Assembly (NCBI GenBank): GCA_018389105.1
Contig: JACATO010001434.1
Span: 35,001 to 99,000, forward strand
Length of the DNA: 64,000 nt
DNA from: Nautilus pompilius
Taxonomy: Eukaryota; Mollusca; Cephalopoda; Nautilida; Nautilidae
Direction: 5' to 3'
In this document: positions 33,734 to 46,599 of the stretch, one piece after another
Layout of the letters: each line of letters starts with the position of its first letter
Numbering within the stretch: the first letter of the stretch is position 1
Program-made: the position numbers and the translations under genes
Notes under the pieces: generated by a model
Told to the model about the DNA's origin: nothing
The model's input: the letters and a program-made list of their open reading frames with translations, nothing else
Database searches by the model: none

Positions 33734-36700
33734 TAATTTATGCCTATTTGTTTCACGAACAATTAAAATATCGTGTTTTGTTTTCTAATTTATTTCTCTA
33801 TAAGTTTTTTTTTTCATTTGTTTATATAGAATTACGACAGTCATGTCAACTTAAAATAAATCAAAATTTAAAGGAATCGGTTCAAATAAGCGACAAAAAA
33901 ACAATTAGACATTAGGAAACGAGCACAGCTCAACTACGGAATGTTGCTTTATATTGTACAGAGGACTAATCAAGTAGAACAAAAAGAAAAAAAACACAGG
34001 TTGAAAGCAATATTTCGACAATACCTTTCTTAAGAGTGGTTCTCAGTCAGGTCAATATCTCAATTAAACATAATCCATCCTAAAAGCCTTTTATTTTCGA
34101 TTTTCCACTCTAAAAAACACAATATGACCAAACTTAATTTTCTTATCACACGAATTTTCTGTGCTGTTTGATTTTATCACATTCTTTGTTTTGCTGGCGG
34201 ACCGACCGAAAGGTAAGTTAAGTTATCCGCCCGTTGTTTTCGTCTGTTGCTAGGTGGCGCGCGCTGTAGTCGCGAGAGAAGGAAAACTTTCTTTATCCCA
34301 GCTCTTACCTGGTTCGTGGCAATTAGCCTTAAAATTGGTGTCTTCTTTGTTTAATTAAGCAGTGCCCGCCTACGGCCGTTGCCACATTCCTAATTCCAGA
34401 ATTCTCCGGTCTCGATCAAGATCAATAAACAAACTAAGACAACTGAGAACTTGAAGACTGGAAGAAAAGCTTCTTTATGGAGATTTCCAGCTGCACCGAG
34501 CGTGGACTGCGTCGAGCTGTGAGTCGCGGGACTTGTTGTAACAGGATCTTGTTCTTGAACGGACGGACAAACAGCAGAAAGTGTGTGTGTGTGTTCTCGC
34601 GATTTTTAAGATGACTCATGACGATGAACGGACCAGACGCTGTCGCTGGCTGGTTGGGGAGACAAGAGCCGGAGTTTGGAAGTTTTTCATCGGGCTGTTC
34701 TAACCCAGCTAGCGAGCGGTCAGGCCGAAGCCAGATTAAGTGGACCTCGCGAACATAAATCACTTAGAAGTGGTTCTAATTTCGTCTCAGAGAGAGAGAG
34801 AGAGAGAGAGAGAGACGGGAGGATGGAAGTGGGGAGGGGCGGGCGGGCTTGGCTTGTGCAACAGGGATCGGAGGAGGCGAGGAATCGAGCCGATGGCAGA
34901 ATTTCCCGTCACGCCCTGTTGCCGTTGAAAGTCGTCGGGCTTGAAAACAGCGGCCCTCTTCCGTCTCACCGCCCAGGCTTCTTTGGAGTTAGCGCTTCCA
35001 TCCCGTTCTACGGCTTATAGAGCCCTCCACCGCTCTCCCCCCCCTCGTCGCTTCCTTCTCTTCGCAGGATTTCCCGATTTCTCCCCTCCCTCCTCCACCC
35101 TTCTTCGAGTTGTGACATAAACCAGAGGGAGAAGGCCCGCCACCCCATCTTTTCTCTGGAGGACCGCAGACGAGATGGTTCGAAGAACCCGCTCGGATCC
35201 TGTTTCCCCGCGTAATGAATGAAGAAAGACCGTTTCACGTCACTGGGGAATGCAAGAGGAGCCCACCCCCCCCCGAACGAAATAATTAATTCCCCCTTTC
35301 CACACCCCCTCCACCCCGTAAGCATTTCGTAATTTTTTTTTTAAATTATAAAATAAATAATAATAATAATAATAACCCCCTTTTCTGATTCATTCGCTGA
35401 TCACCGCCGGGTCCGAGTCTGGCTAAATCCGAAGGTTTGGGGGGGGCAGCGGGCGCGAAAAGAGCCGAATTAACTGATGGCTTCACACCTCGCCTAGCTT
35501 GCACCCTCCCTCCAGAGTGGGGTCTGGATAGTGTGCCAGAGATAAGGACGGGACAAATCTGATGCCAATATATATATAAGATGATGTCTTCTCACGTTGC
35601 TTGCTTCTGCAACAGCTTTCGTGTTTTATATCATTTTTACTTCTGGTTTTTTTTTTTTTTTAAAGTATCCGAATACGAATATAAAACAGAAAGAAGAACC
35701 TGACGTATTTCACAAAATCTCTCCATAGGACTGCGAGGTTCCCCTCTCCTCCCCTTCCTCTTACCCGGATCCCTTCCGCTCAGCCCGCCATTTTCTCTAA
35801 GCGATGCTTAGGAAATGAATTGATAGTGATTGTTGACCTGTATGCAAACGTACGTTCGATAGATGGCACCACCTACATTTTATTTTAATGTTCTCACCGC
35901 CCGCGTCCCGGTCCAAATGTCATCGCCAACGCCGAGAGTTCTTCATCTACCCGGTATTCTAAAGATTCGTGCCGAGACTTATCAGGGTCTGTCCGACTGG
36001 GTCTGGGGTCCTCTGCCAGCGGCTAAGACAATTCCAGTAAGCGACATTTTTCTTTGTTTTTTGGTTTTTCATCGGCTCTTAAAACGTCAATAACATGTTC
36101 TTTTTTAAAACTCCAGGTGAGAATCACCGATACGTCTGATATCCTTGTACACTTCATCACGAGCGCCTGTCCCAATGCGATGCCATCATTTTCGATGATG
36201 AGGGTGATGATGCTACGTTTGCCTACTTTGCGAACTCGCATGGATAAGGCCGTCGTCAGACAGTAAGTAGGCCAGGCCACAAGCCTTGCTCTGCAACCAA
36301 ACACAGAAACCGTACATAGCCAGATCGATTGTTTGAGGATGAAGCAGTGGTCCCGGGCGGTAGATAAACGATCAAGGCAGCAGGCACAGACCCGTATCTT
36401 GGTAACACTGTACACCAATCACCTCGTAGCCAACCCCTTCGTTTTCCCTCTATCACATTCCCTAGCTGTGCCCTCATATGAAAGAAAAACAGTAACCCCG
36501 AATATAGACGTTCTTAAGCATACCTACTAACAGCAAGCAATTTGTGCCTGAAATCATAACATTTCGATAGCTCCACAACTCCTCACCTGCCAGGTAAAAC
36601 GTTATCAGACGCCGATCAAAATGTCTTATTTACCCAGTTTGGAAACATGAGCAGTCCACATGAAATTTAATACGTTCGCCGAGAAGTTCAGAAAACGAGA

Positions 36701-39700
36701 CATTTACTTTCCTTCGAGATCGAATGATGATGATTAGAATCCTGAAAGTTCCGCTCATCAACAGTTGCCTGGAGAAGAAGAAGAGAGAGAATATGTCTGT
36801 CTTCCCGATGGTCCTCCATACTAGTATTGCAGAGATTGTGTTACCGACCATATCTGGTTCTGCTCACACTCCGAAAATTACTGAAAGCTGCATTATTTTT
36901 TTTTTAAATATATATATATATAAGAAGAAGAAGAGGATGAGGATGATGAGGATGAGGTAACAGCGTCCAAGTATTGTGCGGACTTTCCTATCGCTGAAGC
37001 CCAATTGTCGGCTACGCCACTACCACCAGTTTTGCTACTTCCCGCCTATACTGTCTGGGAACTAAAAGAGATTCCGTCCCTAAACCTTGCTGCACGATAA
37101 GCTATTAATTAACTTGATCCCTGCGAACATTTAAAAAAAAAAAAAAAATTTTTAAAAACGTTCGGGTCAAATGTTAGAAATGTTATATTTCGGATTTCAA
37201 AATTAGACAATAGTCCACTCGTTTAAACAAAAACAACAACAAAAATTATCAGTTCCTCGCATTCTGTCCCCATTCCCAAATTATCCCTGTTATCCCCAGC
37301 ATTTTTTTTAAAAAAATAAAACAATATATTCCAGTTGTACCTTTTCTCCAGGCGTGAGCAGGTGCCTGGCGAAATTGCGAACGGAAGGTGAGATCTGCGT
37401 GGGTTTAACACCATTAATGCGAGCCTAATCTTTAGCCTCGCGATAAAACCAAATTACAACAATGCGAAAGTTGAACAGGTACGGTTTACCGGTGTGCTAC
37501 TATGGCTGATAAACAGGTACGGAAGTGATGACGTGAATGAATGTCGTACCTTCGGTCCTTGTTGATTTGGCTCGCTTTGAACGAACCTGTTTCGAACTAC
37601 GAGAAGAGCGGACACTCGACGAGCAAGGGCGGCCGTTACTTCCGCCTTTTATCCAGCGAACATCCAACGATTTAGATTATATCTAGAAAGCGAAACAAAG
37701 GTCTGGACAGGGGGGGGGGTGGGGTGGATAACAGACAGCGCAGAAACGATGATCTTGGTGAGAGATTAAGACGATCCCACGGCTTTAGAGAACGAGCGAG
37801 GAGTCAGCGGTAAAGTCGCAAACTACCATCAACTTTAAATAAGAGACTTCCTGACCTTTTTTTTAAATTTTATGCTAGGGCTCTACACAATGCCCCGATT
37901 TCTCCAAGAACCTGTCTTCCATCAGCTTACTGCGTGTAACAACCAATTAAAATGAGATTTCATATGGAAGTTTAGTGTAACTGTCTTTAATTAAATCCGT
38001 CTGTAGCGCGGCTAGGACTTTGCGGATTGGCAAAATAGTAACCGGGGGGGGTGGGAACTGTACACGTCCTGTGTGACGGTTCTTTCGACAGACAGACGGG
38101 GTGCAGTGTTACTACAGTAGGGGTGCAGGGCTGGGGTTTAGGCGGACGCTGGAAGTTGCATCAACAGTCCACAAATTGCGCCTTCTCGTCCAAGTCGCTC
38201 TGGCAGGAGGCAGTCAGTCGTCCGAAAGGAAGCTGCTAGCTAGCTGCCTGCGTGGTGTCATTACCATTACGGGGGTACGCCATCGCATCGTCCTGTACTC
38301 CTTGGGAGCGGAAGGAGGAAGGAGGGAAACCTGGATAAATTCACACGTAAACGGGATCAACACGGGAAGTCGGCCGCCGGGGCCCGAGAGACGTGTATCG
38401 CCGCTAATCTTGTGTGAAGTTCTTCAACCCTGCCAACAGATTATTATAATCGTTACAGCCGCTAACGACAGACACAGATGATGCAACGTGTTGTCAGCCT
38501 GATAACGTACATACTTGCGCGTGTGGTCTGGGCATAAACGATTTCTCACCCCCACCGCAAAACATATATATATATATATATATATACATACACACGAGCA
38601 CCCCTAACCTCAAAATCACCGAAGCGAGAAGCGACTTCCAAATCTACTGCTCGGCGAATATGGAAACACGAAACTCCCAAGCTACTCATCTCTGGAGTTA
38701 GTACATAAATCACGCATCCCTTCCTCAATGAGATGCTAAGCATAAAGATGCCGAGATGCTCTGCATTCTCCACCCACGATGTAGCAGTTCGCAAAACCTT
38801 GGCAAGCAAAAAATGGCGCCAAGCTAATGGGATCATCAGCTCATTAATAAGAGACAGGAGATATAAATAATGGCTTTCAGGTTAGAACTTCATCCGGACG
38901 TTTTTGTGCATAGTTTCAAACGATCGGAGTTTTATTTAGTAATAAAGAAATTACAAATAACATACCTCCGACTTAGAATACGCTAACGTTTTAGGAATGC
39001 CACGAGGATAACTCTATCTATTTGTCTTAGAACGGGTAAGAAGGGCAAGGTTTTTAGATCAATCGAATTCTTCGGAAAAAAACCAGGAAGTAAAAAGACT
39101 TTAAAAAAAAATAAAAATTTTAGTTTGATAACGAATGCTGAATACTTCGGAAAACCGATAGGGACCGTTTTGTTACCGGCGCACAATTCTTCCTCTTAAA
39201 ACCTTTCCAGCGAAGAGAAATAATCATATTCCAAGTCCTCCTGAATTACTCTGAGAATGAGAATATCAACTAACGGCAGACCACGTAAACACGATAATAC
39301 TACTACTCCTGGGCAGACGTCGTTTACAGTACAATTCCTGGTTTTGTAAATCGAGACTTATTTGAATTACATTACCTAGGTTAAGCCTTACCTGCAATTT
39401 CCAGCGCTTGTGTTGTTAATTCGTTTGTTGTTTTTTTTCAATTGTTGCTTTAAGTGTATTGTATTCATCAGAATTTATATACTCCCTTTATTGAAAAATA
39501 TTAGCCCTTTCCAATAATAACAATAATAAGAGATGTTATACAATATTCGTTTCAAAGACTACTTACAGACGTCTAGCAGTACATATAATAATTATTTCCT
39601 CTTTAGCTACTGAAAGCTCAGAAAGAGGGCGCTGTGCGCGATTCTAAGAATTTCTTTTTATCGTGTAACAACTCATTCACTGACTGCCAGCACACCCCCA

Positions 39701-42340
39701 CCCCTTTTTTGTCATTCTTATCAGCTACGTTTACACAAAACCCATCCAGAATGTCGGCTGTTTGCTAAACATCTGCTCCAGCCGACACAGTCGGTGCGCG
39801 GACCGTGCTCACGTGACGGGGCCCCAAGACCCGCTGGCTAGTTTTGTTTCCCGGTCGTCTCGCCTTTCGCCGGTGGTTGACGGTTTTTGGCTTGCAAGAG
39901 AAATATGGAGGGAAGGAAAACCACGAAGATGAGAGACGGAGGGGGGGGGAAGAAGACTCATCTGTTGAAAACGCGACAGGAGGAGAGAGAGAAAACAAAC
40001 TATGGATGTACGGCCGGCGAAATGCCAAGACAGCGAGACGAGAAGGGCGTCGTGTGCGCATGCGCGCTGTTGCGTAAGAACTAACGTCGACAGTGGTTTG
40101 TATCCCGAGAGCTTATCTTGTGCAAAACGCCAGCAACTCCAAGACTATTCCGTTTTTCGATGATAAAAATTTTAAATATCGGGTTTCGCTAATTCCGACA
40201 AAATTAGAAATATATATATAACCTTTAGTTTATCACACCAGCAGTTAGGTAGGTAGGTGTGTCACTTTCCTGACTGATCGGTGCTAAACACTTGGGTCGC
40301 AGTATTCGGAAAACGGTGAGCGAAAAATTGCCCGATGGATGGAGGTCAGAATGCTGTCATAGCAAACTACAAGAAAGTTTTGTTCGCGCGAACAAGCCGC
40401 TTCCCCCGGGTGTCGTCGAGCTCGAGAATCGGGGTATTTATTTTGTAATCCAACCTATCACCTCCCCTCACCGGCCAATATTTGGGCACCCGAAGTAATC
40501 AACGTCTTAAGAACTCGAGCCCTTCAGATAAAAAGCCCTTACGAGCCACGGCAAATACATGGGCAACGTCAAGCGTGAGTTCTTACCGGAATAAGGACTT
40601 CGTCCGAGGCCGAATATAAATTCTGTTTTTTTTATAGACCCTTTGAAACAAGGAAAATATTATTGTAACTCCCGACTGCCTCTCATCCCCAAAAGTGACA
40701 GGGTTGCGAGTAAAAACATCGGTATTTGCCTGGTGGAAATCGGAGCTCTAATTGATCTCTGTAAACCGCGTGGTCTGCGATTTAATAGTCAGATAATGTC
40801 TGAATGATGAAATGATGCAATAAACGAAACTTATATTTAATTTATTACTTGTCACCTATTATACACACATTTATATGTGTGTGTGTGTGTGTAAAGGGGG
40901 ATTATTTTCATTTAGAAATTTGAAATATTATGTAAAGTTATCGAATAAAAATAGTTTTTGGCATTCTTGTTTTAATTAAATTTACTTATTTGAATTAATT
41001 AAAAGCACCAAAATGCATATAGTTATACCACACACACACTGCCATTATTTATGAGTTAGTTTCAGCGATGAAATCACCAAACAAATCATCAAACGCATGT
41101 AAGTAATAAAAAAAAAAAATTCAAAGTTTGACATCCGGACCACGTGATATCTGAGCTCTTTTAAAAAGAAAGTAAAATAGAATCGATGATGTCAGACCTT
41201 CCACACACACACACACGCACACGTGGCCTTCGAGACGTAGGCGCTTTCTCTCTGCAGCAGGTTGGCGGGAGCCCACCATGGAATAATAACGGGCGATGAT
41301 GTGGCTGGAGGACCGACCCTCCCCGTGGTGATGACGGACGGGCTTTCTCTCCCAGTACTGAGGCCACCGAGGACTGGTTATTTTTCGGGGGGGGGATCTT
41401 CGGTCATAATCACGTGATGCGTCTCCACCGTTCGCCGCCACCCGATAAGAATCCGGGCCCTTCTTCCGCCTGCGGTCCAGCGCGGGGTAACGTGCGCGTG
41501 CCTCCTCCTCCTCCGATGCGCCTGCCGTCCGTTAAAGTAACCGTGTCGGTCGGCAGTCCGTGGCTGCGCCTCCTCGCCACGCTGAATTAACGCCGGTAAG
41601 CCGCAGCATTATCGGAGCAGAGCGAGAGAGCGCAAGACAAAACATGGCGCAGTAATATCGACGTCCGGAAGATTTCAGTCCTTCCCGATTTTCCGTTCCA
41701 TATCTTTCAACTTCCCCTTCAAAATGCAAATGGCGCCTCTGTGCAACTTCCGTATATATATATAAAATACAACGATCTTATCTTGTCAAACTTCGTCACT
41801 TAGGAATGTGTATGTGTGAAGCAGACGATACCAATATTTATAAAACATGTACTACACAAAGCCAGCCTCGGTCCTAAACTTTCTGGTTCGCTCTCTTTAC
41901 CATCACAAGCTGTTGCTATAGCAGCGATAAACAACCAACCTCTCCTCCCTTTGTTGTGTGCGTGCAAAAGAAACAGAACAAAACAAGGCGTTATTACACT
42001 GGCAACGGAGTAAAAAGAGGGAGGTTGGTATTTCTGGAGGTTAGGATCGTGAAGCCGTGTGGAGTCGGCGCTGCTAACGGAGTTAAAAATATACAAAATA
42101 GTATATACACAGACAACAAAGAACCGTGTCCTTTAAAACCTTACCCCCTGGGGGGGGGGTCTTTTTTAAAAAAACAACAAAAAAACACAAGCTACGCCGT
42201 GCTCTTCATTGATGGAATTTGATGAATCACGAAGTGAAGTCAGTAGTTTTTTTAAACGATATTAGACGTCCTCTCAAAGGTGAGGGGTGCGTAGGTCCTC
42301 AGCGCGGTCTACCACTGGCACTGTTTTGTCTTTGTTAGTT
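30400..42340. other. Intron sequence with no supported gene
   Basis: About 12 kb of mostly unique sequence with scattered short ORFs, none with recognisable domains. Simple repeats include a GT run (33700-33729), a GA run (34791-34815), AAT near 35358-35375 and TA at 38563-38587. CpG-richer patches occur around 34.2-35.3, 39.8-40.1 and 41.4-41.7 kb. The overlapping ORFs at 36.0-36.5 kb were checked and not recognised. Confidence 0.6.
33700..33729 (+). repeat. (GT)n microsatellite
   Basis: About 15 GT dinucleotides preceded by TATATATGTATGTATG. Confidence 0.97.
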
Positions 42341-42348
42341 ACAAGTTT

Positions 42349-42602
42349 GAGAGAGAGAGAGAGGAGAGGGGGAGGGGTAGAGAGAGAGATGGAGAGAGAG
42401 AGGGGGGAGGGGTAGAGAGAGAGATGGAGAGAGAGCGAGAGAGAGATGAGAGCGAGAGAGAGCGAGATCTACTGTAGCGAGAGAGGAGAGAGAGAGAGAC
42501 AGAGAGGAGAGCTATCTACTGTAGCGAGGCGAGAGAGAGAAAGAGAGAGAGAGATATCTACTTGTAGCGAGGAGAGCGAGGAGGGAGAGAGAGAGAGAGA
42601 AG
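42349..42602 (+). repeat. GA-rich minisatellite with TCTACTGTAGCGAG units
   Basis: GA runs with periodic GATGGAGAGAG and ATCTACTGTAGCGAG inserts (near 42467, 42512 and 42555). The CTACTGTAG core is itself nearly palindromic. Overlapping ORFs are Arg/Glu artefacts. Confidence 0.9.
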
Positions 42603-43459
42603 TAAATCTTTCATGTAGGAGGGTTGTACCTTTAAAGGTTACAAAGAAAGAAGATGCTGCTTTTGTTAGGCAGTACCTTTTTATCTTCTGTTTTTCTTTT
42701 TTCTTCCTGTAACCAACCACCTCTAATTGTGTTATTTGTACATCCTTAGGTGATCCCTCTTCCGGAATACCTGTATGTTGTCGCCTTTCTCCGAACCTTT
42801 TCTGGCACAATATTATTACTTCCTGGTAGTCATCCAAAAGCAACAACAGGCTGCTGCTGCTCTTACCGGCCGTATGCCACCGCGAATAGCAAAGAGACGA
42901 TCGGGAAATCTCATTTCTAAGGGGTTGTCCGACCGGATGGGGAGGGAGCCAGCCAGAACCACCTCTCATTTTTCTGTTAATTCTCTACATTTTTATGAAA
43001 TATTGGTCTTGTTTTCAAGACTTTTAGAACTTCTAAGGTGTACGATAAACTCGAACTACTTTATTGATCGGTTAATAATAATATAATATAATAATAATAA
43101 TAATAATAAATCTAATAATATGATAATAATAATAATAATAATAGAGGAAAGAGCATGTTTCTTGTTTGTTTTTTTAAATATGCATCAAGAAGAAAACTGT
43201 GTAGAAGTATAATATTATTATCAACAGGAAACTTAGTCTGAGTACAAGTGTCAAACAAAGGATTGCATCAGAATAGCGAAAAGTAATTTTCGAATAATTC
43301 AATTATTAAAAAATTCAAAAGAAATTAAAAGCGTCGTCTTTACTATTCTTCGTAACCGTCGTCTGCTACGATGTTTATTTCCCCTGGGGAATTTTTGTCA
43401 TCCTCAGCAGTTTCGTTATAAAATTCCAAAATATCAAACTCCAACAAATAATTTTGAAT

Positions 43460-43511
43460 CTCTCTCTCTCTCTCTATACCGACGTCATCTTCTCTCTCTC
43501 TCTCTCTCTCG
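43460..43511 (+). repeat. TC microsatellite with CGACGTCAT insert
   Basis: Two TC runs flank ATACCGACGTCATCT, one base off the TGACGTCA insert seen in the other GA/TC repeats of this window. Confidence 0.9.
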
Positions 43512-43670
43512 AAGTGGAAACGTTTATCCATTGTCTTTCTTTTGATGAAGTTATTAATTCGCTGTTACCGAGTTTTTTTCTACATCACCACCATCCACTC
43601 CCCAGTTTTCCTTCTTCTATTGATCTGATTTTAATTCTGAAAATTTTCTAACAATGCAGCGTTTTTATCA

Positions 43671-43700
43671 TCTATAAATTTACATTTTAAAATTTATAGA
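43671..43700. other. Perfect 11-bp inverted repeat (hairpin)
   Basis: TCTATAAATTT at 43671-43681 and AAATTTATAGA at 43690-43700 are exact reverse complements with an 8-nt loop. The flanks show no target duplication or MITE ends. Confidence 0.6.
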
Positions 43701-44423
43701 CACCGTGCATGTACCAAGTGTTTCGTACCAATATAAATACTTTGGATAAACTTATCGATTAAGAAGTATGATGCTTCATCGAACCATTAAGCAGTCGTGC
43801 ATACATACATACATGTGTGAGATGCACGTCCTATATTAGTCAGTTTGCAAGTGAAATCGAAACGAGAAAGTGAAACTGGCTGCATGTTATTTTCAACGAG
43901 CACCTGCGCTCGATCGAATTCGCTTCCATAACTTCTGCAAAGTATTGCATAAAATACAAAACTAAAATTTCTATTAAATCTGAAAAAGTCACAGTTATTT
44001 TACTCATCATCAGTAACAGATAGCCGGCAAGACAGACTGGGTAAAATAATTATTTTTAAGAAACAACAGAAATTTCAAGATTGTGCTCAGACACAGACAG
44101 ACTCCTGGAACTTTGTATCGAATTGCAAAAAAAAAACAAACTCAAAAGTGTTAACCAGCAATCTCAGATTTGCTCGCAGACATCAGTTATAGTGAGTGGA
44201 ATTCTTAACAAAGAGAAAACCAACTCTTAGTGGCTCGTGTAGATTTTTACTTAGAACACACCTGGCTGCTGGTTGGTTTGGGTCGGTAAAAAATACAGAT
44301 CCGATCTGTTCGAGTTGGTCGCATCTCTCTCTAGAAAGTGAGATTAGCGAGTGATGGATGGATGGTCCGAATTACCTCACATGCATTCAGATAGGAAACC
44401 AGCTTTCTCATGAATAAATCTTC

Positions 44424-44458
<35 letters not shown>

Positions 44459-44575
44459 CTGTTATCTCTCTCCTCTCTCTTCCTCTCTCTGTCTGTTATC
44501 TCTCTCTCTCTCTCTTCTCTCTCTCTTTGTTCTATTATCTCTCTCTCTCTCTCGCTCCTCTCTCTCTCATCTCTG
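44424..44575 (+). repeat. TC-rich microsatellite with TGTTCTGTTATC inserts
   Basis: TC runs are interrupted three times by TGTTATCTCTC or TGTTCTATTATC. Coding potential on the minus strand is an Arg/Glu artefact. Confidence 0.9.
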
Positions 44576-44631
44576 TTTAAGACCAGATCACGTAAAACTG
44601 CTATTAACATTTAAAGCAAACTTTAGAACCA

Positions 44632-44647
44632 AAACAACAACAACAAC

Positions 44648-44704
<57 letters not shown>
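44632..44704 (+). repeat. (AAC)n(AAT)n microsatellite
   Basis: A short AAC run passes directly into about 19 AAT units. The same AAC-to-AAT transition occurs at 60.3 kb, so it may mark the tail of a repeat family. Confidence 0.95.
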
Positions 44705-44705
<1 letters not shown>

Positions 44706-45723
44706 TCTGTGTTGAAGAACGTAAACTTCGCAGAAACGTTTTATATTATAACCATTTGTATTATTAATAAGTTCATCATTATTATTATTATTATTGTTAT
44801 TGCTTTGATTACTATTTCCATTCTGAGAAGCTTCCTTATAATGGGAATTATCGCCTTTAAGAAGTTACCATTTTTCTCTCCTCCTCTCTAAACCACGTGC
44901 AGTCGGTCAGCTCTTCAAAATCCCTTTCGCTTGCGACAAACATTTTCCCAGGAGACCCGACCGCCATCCTTATATATATAATTTTCTCTGGTATTCTTGC
45001 TACTTTCTTTTTCCCAATAAATACTGTTTTTTCCCCCACTTCTCGTTAGTATTTTGCGAAACCTTCCCGCCACGAAAGTGTTTGTCTGCGCTTCTTAGCG
45101 AATGGAGGCTCTGAATTTTTTGTAAACGTCGTATTATTAATACGATAATGAGATTATTTCGGATTGATTATAAGTCGTCGTAATTGTCAGATGAAGTAGG
45201 GCATTTAACGACAACCAAAAACCCGCTCGGGGAGGGTGACCGTGTACGGCAGCGGTCGCAATATTTGCGAAGAAAACTAAAACATAATTTTAGAAAAACG
45301 TTCGGGCTACGAAACCTGAAATGTGGAAACTACCAAATATATATCTATATTAATCATATTTTTAACAGGTGGTCTCGATATCGCCTGACATCTGCTCTAA
45401 AACTGTCTGCGGCAGAAATTACTCGAAGCTAATAAACGTGTTTACTCGGAAGTTATTCGAATGTAATAAAAATCGTATTTATGTACATGTTAGATGTTTA
45501 TCTGTCTGGTGGGGCGGCGATGTTGTGTTTTGGGTTGCAGCCCCTAAGAAATAAACGGCCGGAAAGAGGGATATTTGGATGGATGAGGGCGGGGGAGGGA
45601 GGGAGAGAGAGAGAGAGAGATTTACATCACTATACAGAGAGATATGACGTCACTATACAGAGAGAGAATATTGTTATTTTGTTTTGCCTTTGGTTACTAC
45701 TGGCGACACACTTCGTTTACTAT

Positions 45724-45790
45724 GGCGCGCGCGCGCGCACACACACACACACGCGTACACGCACACACACACGCACATACAGAGACACAC
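45724..45790 (+). repeat. (GC)n(AC)n alternating purine-pyrimidine tract
   Basis: GCGCGCGCGCGCACACAC followed by further CG/CA alternation, with interruptions such as CGCGTACACGC, for about 55-60 bp. Such alternating tracts are the classic sequence type able to adopt left-handed (Z) DNA. Confidence 0.85.
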
Positions 45791-45989
45791 ATGGGACGGG
45801 CTGATCTAAGTGGATGTTAAGCCAGCAGTGGTAATGCAGTCCAGATGTAGAATGTAAAATACCCAACGAACATGTAGACAGCGAGCGCAGCGTTATTCCA
45901 TTGACAGGGAGCCAGAACGAGCAGCAAGCTGACTTAGAGCGAGCTGCATTTATGTTGGTAAGTTTCCGTAGGATAGATGAGCAGACATT

Positions 45990-46105
45990 TAGAGGAGAGA
46001 GAGAGAGATGAAACGATGGAGAGAGATGAGAGAGAGAGAGAGAGAGAGAGAGAGTGAGAGAGAGAGAGAGAGAGAGAGATAGAGAGAGAGAGGAGAGAGA
46101 GGGAG

Positions 46106-46151
<46 letters not shown>

Positions 46152-46485
46152 GTCAGTACAGAGAGAGAGATGAAAAGAGAGGAGAGAGAGATGCGAGATA
46201 GTACAGAGAGAGAGAGATGGAAATGAAAAAAGAGAGAGAGAGAGATGACATCAGTACAGGAGAGAGAGAGAGAGAAGATGGGAGAGAGAGTGAGAGGAGA
46301 TGGTGAGAGAGAGATGGAGAGAGATGGAGAGAGATGACGTCAGTACAGAGAGAGAGATGAAAAGATGGAGAGAGAGAGAGATGGTGTGAGAGAGAGGATG
46401 GTGAGAGAGAGATGGAGAGAGAGAGATGACGTCAGTACAGAGAGAGAGAGAGATACAGAGAGCGAGAGAGAGAGAGAGAGATGAA
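45990..46485 (+). repeat. GA-rich tandem array with repeated GATGACGTCAGTACAGAG
   Basis: About 0.5 kb of GA runs. GATGACGTCAGTACAGAG recurs near 46146, 46333 and 46426, with a GACATCAGTACAG variant near 46247. Single related copies lie near 7357 and 45645 (GACGTCACTATACAGAG). The minus-strand ORF across it is a Ser/Leu repeat artefact. Confidence 0.93.
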
Positions 46486-46599
46486 TAAATGAAACAGAAC
46501 CCACGGAAACACCAAACAGGCGACAAATAAAAGAATCGCTGAAAGAAAAAGAAAAATGAGACTAAATCTGGAAACTTTGAAGAAAGAAAAGGAAACAAA

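Noticed and set aside
36023..36418. 131-codon minus-strand ORF with a plausible amino-acid composition
   Set aside because: No domain or splice structure recognised; an overlapping plus-strand ORF is equally long, so I cannot support a gene.
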